From assembly GCA_034521225.1 (NCBI GenBank), contig JAXHMR010000008.1:1-64000 (forward strand): 64,000 nt of DNA. The letters are read 5' to 3'. A program made the translations under genes and the position numbers. Source of the DNA: Woeseia sp034521225. Its GTDB lineage: Bacteria; Pseudomonadota; Gammaproteobacteria; Steroidobacterales; Woeseiaceae. The notes under the pieces are model-generated. The model was not told the DNA's origin, did not search any database, and saw nothing but the letters and a program-made list of their open reading frames with translations. Within the stretch, counting starts at the first letter, position 1. Every line of letters begins with the position of its first letter. Below are positions 1-6,649 of this stretch, one piece after another.

Positions 1-2
1 TG

Positions 3-236
3 GCGATCGAAGGTTCGCTGCAGGACCCACAAATACATGAGGTCCGCGATGGCGCGGCGCTTCTGCCTGCGGGGTCGGCTTGCGGCATCGGTGCTTTGAC
101 CGCCGAGGATCTTGCCGAGATCGCCTTCAGGCTGGAACAGGACGGGCTGGCCTGGGACCATGTCGCCCGGAATGACGGGTGGGATGACGAGGTGTTTGCC
201 GAGCGACGCGCAATGGGGGCGTCTCCTGGTCGCTGA
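3..236 (+). CDS. Partial unidentified ORF at left edge
   Basis: An open frame enters from the left edge and runs 77 codons to TGA at 234-236. I do not recognise the product. Its last 40 residues are charged and helix-like (TAEDLAEIAFRLEQDGLAW). The opposite strand over its last bases carries an MscS-like fragment, so the two overlap tail to tail by about 10 bases. It could be the 3' end of a real gene or a chance frame; the start lies outside the window. Confidence 0.25.
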   Translation, partial: AIEGSLQDPQIHEVRDGAALLPAGSACGIGALTAEDLAEIAFRLEQDGLAWDHVARNDGWDDEVFAERRAMGASPGR

Positions 237-399
237 AACCGAGAAAGATAAACAGCGGCGGCGGTTCATTGAGGCACAGGGGGTTGGGTTCGGCGACCGC
301 GAACAGAGCGTCGCGCACCCGATTGATATCTTCCTTGTAGGCAACGCCCAGAGCAAGATCCAGCCGGCGGATGGGAAACCGGGTCAGCGTGGTGACCTC
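226..399 (-). pseudogene. MscS-family mechanosensitive channel fragment
   Basis: The minus strand encodes about 58 residues matching the cytoplasmic beta/alpha region of MscS channels: EVTTLTRFPIRRLD, then LALGVAYKEDINRVRDALF, then NEPPPLFIFLGFSDQ. In intact MscS proteins (about 280 aa or more) this follows the transmembrane pore helices. Here an in-frame stop lies two codons upstream of the match, and the frame is lost right after SDQ, where the rest of the domain should follow. No pore helices or C-terminal beta barrel are visible nearby. I read it as a remnant, not a functional channel. The family call is good; the exact ends are approximate. Confidence 0.6.
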
Positions 400-605
400 G
401 GATTATGCGCGAGTGCCCTGGCCACTGACCAGTCATCGCGCGAGGATCAATGCTGCCAGAGATCAGCTGGCAGTTATCAAAGCGAAGTTTGCAGGTCGCG
501 TACCGGCAATCTAAAGTAATGTTGTTGAAGCTGATGAAGTTGCATCCTTACTCAACATTTTCAGCAAGCGTCATATTGATTTGATGACCATTGGATCAAG
601 AGGTC
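400..605. other. No recognisable gene
   Basis: Between the MscS remnant and the corA remnant I find no coding frame with a recognisable motif and no clear promoter or terminator. The second half is distinctly more AT-rich than the surrounding DNA. Confidence 0.4.
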
Positions 606-1149
606 ATGGCCGGAGATAATCGCGATGCTGGAAAGCGCAAAAGACGCCGGCGATCGCGGCGGACGCTCCCGGGATCGCCGCCGGGCATTCTGACGCCCGA
701 CCCGCAGGCGCGCCAGACGCGGCTCCAACTCATCACCTATGGCGCAGAGGAGGTTCGCGACTGGCCCGGCGCGACACTCGACACGGTTGCGGAACTCGAC
801 GCCTATTTCCCACTGCTCGAGCACTATGGCGAGTATGTGGAAGCGCTCGAAATCGACGTCCTGGAGTACCCCGACCATCGCCACCATCTTCATCCCGCTG
901 ACCTTCATCGCCGGTGTTTACGGCATGAATTTCGATACCGGCAAGTCGCCCTGGAATATGCCCGAACTCGAATGGCGCTACGGCTATGTCGCGGTATGGG
1001 TGCTGATGATCGCCGTCGCCGGCGGGCTATGCGCCTGGTTCTGGCGCAGGGGATGGTTCGCCAGCACCGACATTGCCAGCCGTCATGCAGCGGCGAAACC
1101 GGACAAGCTGCCATCCCGGAACAAGCGCAGGAAGGGCGATATGCCATGA
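606..1149 (+). pseudogene. corA: CorA magnesium transporter remnant with internal deletion
   Basis: Two ends of a CorA-family Mg2+/Co2+ channel are joined without the middle. The first part (frame from ATG 606) has a basic leader and a segment like the CorA N-terminal domain (RLQLITYGAEEVRDWPGA). Around 865-875 the frame shifts and the conserved C-terminus follows: ATIFIPLTFIAGVYGMNF, containing the GMN selectivity motif, then MPELEWRYGYVAVW, a second membrane helix and a basic tail ending at 1149. A normal CorA is about 320 residues; roughly 150 residues, including the long stalk helix, are missing. The pore helices alone cannot form the funnel, so this is almost certainly inactive. Confidence 0.75.
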
Positions 1150-1231
1150 GCGGCCCGAGCCGGGTTTCCGTCAGTCGGCCCCGAACCCGGCGCGGCGTAG
1201 CGCTCGACCCATTGCCGTACCTCGCCGTACC

Positions 1232-1307
1232 TGTGCGGTGCGAATTGATATTCAGACGGCAATCGGAAGCTGATACAGGCCACGACAGCATGATTTCCAT
1301 CGATAGG
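1232..1307 (+). repeat. 76-bp dispersed repeat, copy 1
   Basis: This 76-bp stretch recurs at 6468-6543 in the same orientation with four differences. In both copies one frame reads VRCEL, then FRRQSEADTGHDSMISIDR. In copy 2 that frame is the tail of a heavy-metal-associated domain. Copy 1 lacks the CPFC part, so it looks like the 3' end of a second, truncated copy. Confidence 0.8.
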
Positions 1308-1323
1308 AATTCGCACACGACAC

Positions 1324-1767
1324 CTACCGAGCACGGCCTTCGTTGCTGACAAAATCGCTAAGCCATGTACCGGGCGAAATCACCGAGCTTCGTGACGGAG
1401 GATTTTCAAGCAACAAGCGATCACCAGTGACCAGAATGCTTTCCGGGCAGGCGCTCAACAGGCTCCAAAGCTGGTCGTCACCCGGATCGGGCGCCGGAGA
1501 ATCGGGCTTCGGTTCACGCCAAATCGCGTTGGCCGTGAGTTCAACAAGCAGCTGATCAACCTGGGCTTCCGTGAAACCGTGAAGCTTCACGAGCTTCGGT
1601 CTGGTCAGTACCGCGCGATACTCGTCGAGAAGCGCCGGCGATAACAGAAAGACCAGCGTCCCCGACAACATCCCGTCCAGAGCCAACGCAACCGGGCTAC
1701 TGCTGGAACCCGTGACCAGACCAGCGACCACCACATTGGTATCAACGACGAAGACAGGCGGACTCAT
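1324..1767 (-). CDS. PIN-domain toxin (COG1569-type)
   Basis: A 147-residue PIN-domain protein, probably the RNase toxin of a type II toxin-antitoxin pair acting in the cytoplasm. It opens with VFVVDTNVVVAGLVTG, where the first acidic PIN residue is the D of VDTN. A conserved acidic residue lies in the LLDEYRAVL helix, and the distal acidic cluster is APDPGDDQLW followed by ILVTGDR. Length is typical of PIN toxins. Its ATG overlaps the stop of the upstream RHH antitoxin gene by four bases (ATGA), so the two are translationally coupled, with the antitoxin first. The target RNA cannot be read from sequence. Confidence 0.85.
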   Translation of the reverse strand: MSPPVFVVDTNVVVAGLVTGSSSSPVALALDGMLSGTLVFLLSPALLDEYRAVLTRPKLVKLHGFTEAQVDQLLVELTANAIWREPKPDSPAPDPGDDQLWSLLSACPESILVTGDRLLLENPPSRSSVISPGTWLSDFVSNEGRAR

Positions 1768-2000
1768 CGCTTTCGCGCAGTACGTGTCTCCTCGACAGCC
1801 AGCTCCAATGCCGCATCCGGATCCAGCTGCGCTCGCTTGCGAGCCTGTGCGACCAAAACTCGGGCACTTGCCTGGTCCCGTATGCCGCGCAGGCGCAGGC
1901 TCTCCTCGATGATGGAGGCAATGGAACGGCCTTGCCGCGCCGCCGTCTCTTTCAGGGCGCGGTGCAAATCGTCATCGAGAGTCACTGTCAAACGACTCAT
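1764..2000 (-). CDS. Ribbon-helix-helix antitoxin
   Basis: A 78-residue CopG/Arc-type protein. The N-terminal strand and helices MSRLTVTLDDDLHRALKETA then RQGRSIASIIEESLRLRG form a ribbon-helix-helix DNA-binding fold. The C-terminal half is basic and helical and probably wraps the PIN toxin encoded just downstream. I chose ATG 1998-2000 because the RHH strand begins right there; an in-frame start at 2030 would add an atypical leader. By analogy with such pairs it should repress its own operon through a promoter in 2001-2110. Confidence 0.8.
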   Translation of the reverse strand: MSRLTVTLDDDLHRALKETAARQGRSIASIIEESLRLRGIRDQASARVLVAQARKRAQLDPDAALELAVEETRTARKR

Positions 2001-2110
2001 ACCAGGTCTCGCTTGATTTCGGCCGTACACTTTAGCGCATAGTCACCAATACACCAAAACATCACTGGCGATCTTTGCATCGTTCCATGGTGAAACTTAA
2101 ATCCAGCCTG

Positions 2111-4144
2111 CTATCTCCGCCTGCGATCCGGAAATGCCGGGGGCGAGGATTGATTTTCCAAAGCCCGCACATTGCCTATGGGCGTCGCCAGGGCGTCGGC
2201 GACGATATCTTCGATATTACTGCCGGTAAGGGTTTGCAGGAACGCGACCAGTTGCTTCAACTCTTGCTCCGAGAGTTTCAGGGGCCGGATGATCGGATCC
2301 AGTTGCGGATTGGGAATGCCGCCGGCATTGTAAAAGCGGACCACTCGCTCCAGTGAGGTCACGGAACCGTCGTGCATGTACGGTGCGGTCAGGGCCACGT
2401 TGCGCAGCGAGGGCGTGCGATATTTCCAGCGGTCTTCCGGATCGAGTGTGATCTCATACAGACCCAGGTCGGTGGGCGTCGGCTCGGAAGCACCCTCCGC
2501 CACGTCCGGAGCTGCTTCGATGTAGGTGCCCGGCGCTACCTGAATACGCCGGTTTGATCCGGTATTTGCCATGGAGCGGGCATAGCCGATGCCGGTGTTG
2601 TGCATGCCGTTGTCGGTGAACAGCGCATGGTCCTCGCCCACGGTATGACAACTGCTGCAGGCCGCCTTGCCGGTGAACAGTTTGAATCCCTGTTTTGCCT
2701 CTTCATTTACAGCGCCTTCGTCCGCGCCGTAGTACCAGCGGTCGAACGGGCTGTCGCCGGAGACCAGCACGCGCTGGTAGGTGGCCAGTGCCTGGCCCAG
2801 GGTTTCCATGGTCAGACCGCGTTCACCGAACAATGCCCGGAAGCGATCCTGGTATTCGGGAATAGCACGGATTTGTTCCAGCACGTAACCCGGGGAAGGA
2901 TTGCCCATTTCATTGGATGCCAGCAGCGGGCCCCATACCTGCCGTTCCAGGGACGTTTCCCGTCCGTCGTGAAACAGGCGGGTCAGGTAGGCAGTGTTGT
3001 AGAGCGTGGGCGCGTTGCGGCGCACCGTCTGGCCTTCGATACCGAGAGCGGTGGCCATTTCCTGGGTAGTGAAGCCCTGTTCGGGAATATGGCAGTTGGC
3101 ACAGGCCATGGTCTTGTTGAGGGACAGGCGTCGATCGAAGAACAGGCGCTGCCCCAGTTTGATCTTTTCCGCCGTGACGGGATTGGTTTCGGGTGCCTGG
3201 ATCGGCGGCAGTCCCAGCGGCGTTTCTCGCAGATAGTCAATCAGTTCAAGCGCCCGGCCGCTGCGGCCGGACAGGCTCCGCGATCGGGTTTGATAGTTTT
3301 TGTTCTCGTAGCCCTGTTTGACGTCACCGGCGCCGAGACTGACCGATGCTGCCGCGGTGGTTGATGCGACGTCGCCCGGCTTTTGCGCCTCCGGCATGCG
3401 CAGGGTCCGCAGGTCGTTCAACAGTACCTCCGGATGCAGATAGGAGGTGGAGTAGATATTGCGGATTCGTTTTTCCCGATCGATCAGATAGACGCGGAGC
3501 AAGTGGGCGATATTGCCGGTGGCTTCGCCACTGGCGCCGATCTCGGGTGTAATCGCCTGGCCGTAGTCGTGCAGAATCGGCACCAGATGCGACTGATCCG
3601 CGGCCGTAAGGAAACGCCAGTCCGCGCTTTTGGCGGCGAACCGCCTGCCGTACTCGGCCATGACTTCCGGTGAGTCGTGGTCCGGATCGAAACTGAGGCT
3701 GATGAAACGCACGTCTTTCGCCTCATCTGTTTCCCGGAGTTTTTTATGAGCTTTTGCGAGAACGAACGTAGCCAGGGGACAGCCGTTGGCATCACTGCAA
3801 CTGCTGTAGATGAAGCTAAGGATAACGAACCGATCCTCGAACAACTCGTGCAGGGAGGTGCCGTGACCGGTGGCGGAGTCCAGCACGCGGCCGTCCCCGG
3901 CCCGGCCCAGCACCGGCAAACGGTAGCTGCCCGGTTCGGCCAGTCGGAAGGACAGCTCTTCGGACCAGCCCGGCGCGGGGGCGGGTCCCGCTTCGCGGGT
4001 GTTGGAATGTCCGCCGTCCTGCGCGACGGTCGTGCCGGACAGCCACAGGGCGGCGAGCACGACCAGCGCGCGAGACAGACCACGCACGGGGAGACCGCCG
4101 GACCGGCCGGCCGCGCCGGTTAATCCCGGGTACGGCAGGGCCAT
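2111..4144 (-). CDS. SCO1/SenC-MauG fusion protein of the mtoX operon
   Basis: A 677-residue exported protein with two enzyme modules. A signal segment (about residues 24-42) precedes a SCO1/SenC thioredoxin-like copper chaperone domain (about 85-250) with CSDANGCP at 116-123. That is a C-x5-C-P spacing instead of the usual C-x3-C-P. A possible third copper ligand is the His of NIAHLLRVYLID. A linker leads to a MauG/di-heme cytochrome c peroxidase domain (about 300-650) with heme sites CANCH (348-352) and CSSCH (496-500) and the late YMHDGSVTSLERVV motif. It starts two bases after the mtoX stop. Separate SCO and MauG genes are known next to bacterial mtoX, so a role in copper loading and oxidative maturation of methanethiol oxidase is inferred; here both functions sit in one chain. 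Confidence 0.85.
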   Translation of the reverse strand: MALPYPGLTGAAGRSGGLPVRGLSRALVVLAALWLSGTTVAQDGGHSNTREAGPAPAPGWSEELSFRLAEPGSYRLPVLGRAGDGRVLDSATGHGTSLHELFEDRFVILSFIYSSCSDANGCPLATFVLAKAHKKLRETDEAKDVRFISLSFDPDHDSPEVMAEYGRRFAAKSADWRFLTAADQSHLVPILHDYGQAITPEIGASGEATGNIAHLLRVYLIDREKRIRNIYSTSYLHPEVLLNDLRTLRMPEAQKPGDVASTTAAASVSLGAGDVKQGYENKNYQTRSRSLSGRSGRALELIDYLRETPLGLPPIQAPETNPVTAEKIKLGQRLFFDRRLSLNKTMACANCHIPEQGFTTQEMATALGIEGQTVRRNAPTLYNTAYLTRLFHDGRETSLERQVWGPLLASNEMGNPSPGYVLEQIRAIPEYQDRFRALFGERGLTMETLGQALATYQRVLVSGDSPFDRWYYGADEGAVNEEAKQGFKLFTGKAACSSCHTVGEDHALFTDNGMHNTGIGYARSMANTGSNRRIQVAPGTYIEAAPDVAEGASEPTPTDLGLYEITLDPEDRWKYRTPSLRNVALTAPYMHDGSVTSLERVVRFYNAGGIPNPQLDPIIRPLKLSEQELKQLVAFLQTLTGSNIEDIVADALATPIGNVRALENQSSPPAFPDRRRR

Positions 4145-4146
4145 GC

Positions 4147-5538
4147 TCAGGGGCGGGTATTGGCAACCGGCGGCCCGGATGCCGGGTCAGAGCGTTTCGC
4201 GTAGAGAGCCCGGGAACCGAAACGCATGATGTGCGGCAGGCCCAGTTTCTCCTTCACGAAGTCGATGCTGAACTGGTGAACCAGCTCCTTGCCGTTCCAG
4301 GTATAGGCCTTGAAATACTGCAGGTCCTCGCCCTCCGGGGATTCGGTCTTGTCCCAGTTGGCAAGCAGCGACGAGGTGAAGTAGACACGCTTGCCGTCCC
4401 AGCTCTGCGAGACCATGTTGATCTGCGCGCCGATGTCTTTTGTATAGATCTCTTTCGGGTTGAAGGGATCGGAGATGTCGAACAGCCGGGCCATGCCGTC
4501 GTTCCAGGTATCGATCCACAGACGGGTATCGTCGGCGAAGATGGAAATGTCCACCGGCAGCGGCACCTTGCTGGCGTCGGCAATGTCCGCCACCGCCTTG
4601 GCCTGCCATTCACCGGCGTCATCCTCGTAGATGAGCCATAGCTTGGAAGTGAGGGCGGTGGTCGTGAAACAGTAATTGTTATGGGCGCCCCAGGCACAGC
4701 GAACCTCCAGCGGTGCACCGGGCACGTCCAGCACCTTTTTCGGTGTGCGGGTATGCAGGTCCCAGATGACGACGGTATTGCCGAAGCGCTTCATTGCTTC
4801 CTCGTCGTTCAGAAGCTTGCCCAGGTTCATCATGTAATTGTTCCAGCCTGTGAACGAGGAGGTAACCAGGACATTGCGCCGGGGCAGGGCGCGTACATCG
4901 TAGCCGTAACCGTCTGCGTAGTTGCCGGATTTCTCGGCACCGTTCAGGTCTTCGTCGGTGGGCATCCAGTAGGTATCCAGGTATTCGCCGCTGTTGCTGT
5001 ATTCCACCAGGGCCGTGCGGCCGCCGTGATCCTTGTCGTTGGACAATGCCGAGATGAGCATGCGGCCGGGCATGGCGTAATGGGTATGGGGACCGACCAC
5101 ACCGCCACTGGCGTCAACGAAATTGTTGATGGTTTTGTGCAGGCGCGGCTTCGCGGGATCGGTATGGATGTCGATGATGAATATCCGGCTGGTGTCCAGG
5201 CCGCCAACCCACAAATAATGGCGGTCATCGGTCAGGCCCGCATGATGGGCCTCGTTGCGCCCGCCCAGGGACAGGCTGTGCACCACCTTGCTGTAATCGG
5301 CGGAGTCGGGATTGACATCGATGGTAACGACTTTGTCCTGCTCGTCGCCGACGCCCTCGGCGCCCAGGGTCCAGACGTAGACGTAGTCCTCCTGTCCGGT
5401 AATCTTGGCCATGTAAGGCGACATGCAGGTCTCGTCGGCGCCCGCGGGTGTGGCAAGGCCGGCGGCCAGCAACGCCGAGAGCGGAATGAAACGGAAAGCC
5501 GCGACGACTCGTTTGAACAGCGTCTTGTAAATGGTCAT
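4147..5538 (-). CDS. mtoX: Methanethiol oxidase (SBP56/SELENBP1 family)
   Basis: A 463-residue periplasmic protein of the selenium-binding-protein 56 family. Bacterial members oxidise methanethiol to formaldehyde, sulfide and hydrogen peroxide with copper. The family hallmark CMSPYMAKITGQEDYVYVWT follows the signal peptide directly. Other conserved blocks are NEAHHAGLTDDRHYLWVGG, GPHTHYAMPGRMLISALSN and LPVDISIFADDTRLWIDTWN; the His residues in these are candidate copper ligands. The start is ATG 5536-5538, with a perfect AGGAGG at 5545-5550 and a signal peptide (RVVAAFRFIPLSALLAAGLA); an upstream open frame to 5898 belongs to another remnant. It is the first gene of a two-gene operon with the SCO-MauG fusion. 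Confidence 0.9.
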   Translation of the reverse strand: MTIYKTLFKRVVAAFRFIPLSALLAAGLATPAGADETCMSPYMAKITGQEDYVYVWTLGAEGVGDEQDKVVTIDVNPDSADYSKVVHSLSLGGRNEAHHAGLTDDRHYLWVGGLDTSRIFIIDIHTDPAKPRLHKTINNFVDASGGVVGPHTHYAMPGRMLISALSNDKDHGGRTALVEYSNSGEYLDTYWMPTDEDLNGAEKSGNYADGYGYDVRALPRRNVLVTSSFTGWNNYMMNLGKLLNDEEAMKRFGNTVVIWDLHTRTPKKVLDVPGAPLEVRCAWGAHNNYCFTTTALTSKLWLIYEDDAGEWQAKAVADIADASKVPLPVDISIFADDTRLWIDTWNDGMARLFDISDPFNPKEIYTKDIGAQINMVSQSWDGKRVYFTSSLLANWDKTESPEGEDLQYFKAYTWNGKELVHQFSIDFVKEKLGLPHIMRFGSRALYAKRSDPASGPPVANTRP

Positions 5539-5735
5539 GGGCTGCCTCCTGATAAAGGAATCCGATTGAATTGACCGCCGGTAGTCCTGCTGCTTTTTGC
5601 GTGGATCGCATTCCGGGATATACCGGATGGCTGACATGATAGGCCCACGGTCAGGATAATCACAATCGATTGCCTGTTTCTCGCATCCGCCCGGCTTGTC
5701 TCCTGGAGAGAAGACGACCAAACCGGCCAGACGAG

Positions 5736-5945
5736 CTACTTGCCAAGCCCGAGCGTCGCGGCGTCGCGCAGCACGACGTCCAGATCGGGACGCGTGCGGT
5801 AGGTCGGCTCCATGTAGCGCGGGCGAACGTCGCCAAAGAGCCTTTGTGACGGCGTAAAACGCCGGCCGACCGACCATACGCAGTCGGCCGGCCGGCACCG
5901 AAGCGACTCGCCACCCACCGATCAGGCCAGGGAGCAGTTGCTGAC
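5736..5945 (-). pseudogene. 3' remnant of an unidentified gene
   Basis: On the minus strand, upstream of mtoX, a coding-like segment reads QQLLPGLIGGWRVASV, then GRLRMVGRPAFYAVTKAL. After a one-base shift near 5846 it continues FGDVRPRYMEPTYRTRPDLD and ends at TAG/TAA near 5736. The composition and defined C-terminus look like a real protein end, but I do not recognise the family. No start is visible, so it is either a truncated gene or one broken by further indels. Confidence 0.35.
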
Positions 5946-5969
5946 GGCCGCTTTCTTGCGAACGCCGAC

Positions 5970-6263
5970 TTATTCTTTCGGCCTATCTTTCGGCGATTTC
6001 GGAGCGCGCTGCTGCTGCAACGTCGATTCGATCATCATATAGTCGGCCAGTTGCCGCGCGTTGTCGGCCGCGGGTTTCGGGCCCTGACCCTTGGTGCTGA
6101 CGCGTCCGTCGCCCTGCGCGGTTTTCGACGACTTCACCTGCTGAATGCTTGGCTGGGGCGCCGCTGGGCCGCTGGTTTCTCCCGGCGGCCGGGCATCCTT
6201 GCGTGTCGGCGCTTGTGCCGTTGGCGGTCTGAGCGCCCTGTTGGCTGGAGCAACCGGATTCAC
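5970..6263 (-). CDS. Hypothetical Pro/Ala-rich small protein
   Basis: A possible 97-residue protein with a disordered Pro/Ala/Lys-rich N-terminal two thirds and a helical, charged C-terminus (QLADYMMIESTLQQQRAPKS). No motif is recognised and no strong ribosome site precedes the ATG. The overlapping plus-strand frame looks like a compositional shadow. It could equally be noncoding. Confidence 0.35.
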   Translation of the reverse strand: MNPVAPANRALRPPTAQAPTRKDARPPGETSGPAAPQPSIQQVKSSKTAQGDGRVSTKGQGPKPAADNARQLADYMMIESTLQQQRAPKSPKDRPKE

Positions 6264-6378
6264 CGCGGGCTGGGGTCCTGCATCACGTCGTGTGGACCGG
6301 GGTGCAGGTGCAGGGCGCGACCCTCAGGAATTCGGGCGCGTATCCCGCCTGGAACTCGACGCCTGGTAACCCCGGTAA

Positions 6379-6570
6379 TCTCCGCCGACCAACCGGATTG
6401 AAGTCGCCGGCCTGGCCTGCCCGTTTTGTGCTTATGGCATCGAGAAGAAGCTGAATGCCATCGAAGGTGTGCGGTGCGAATTGCAATTCAGGCGGCAATC
6501 GGAAGCTGATACGGGCCACGACAGCATGATTTCCATCGATAGGCATCAATGGACCCGACGTTTCGACTAA
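6379..6570 (+). pseudogene. Heavy-metal-associated (HMA/MerP-like) domain fragment
   Basis: This frame encodes IEVAGLACPFCAYGIEKKLN followed by AIEGVRCEL, an HMA metal-binding domain with a CPFC metal site. It then continues through the 76-bp repeat to TAA at 6568-6570. A stop (TAA 6376-6378) lies only 18 bases upstream of the domain and no good start codon is present, so the N-terminal leader has been lost or shifted. The intact protein would probably be a small exported mercury- or copper-binding protein. Confidence 0.55.
6468..6543 (+). repeat. 76-bp dispersed repeat, copy 2
   Basis: This is the second copy of the repeat at 1232-1307, same orientation, four base differences over 76. Here it is in frame with the HMA domain fragment and forms its C-terminal half. 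Two differences are silent and two fall in one codon (Ile/Gln). Confidence 0.8.
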
Positions 6571-6649
6571 CATCACCGAATTCAGGCTGGGGAATAGACC
6601 CACACTCCACAAGCTGTCCTTACTGTGGCGAGGTCGCCGTGTTTACCCT

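Noticed and set aside
4681..5574. 297-residue plus-strand frame over mtoX
   Set aside because: The minus strand carries clear SBP56 motifs throughout with a Shine-Dalgarno sequence; the plus frame is a shadow.
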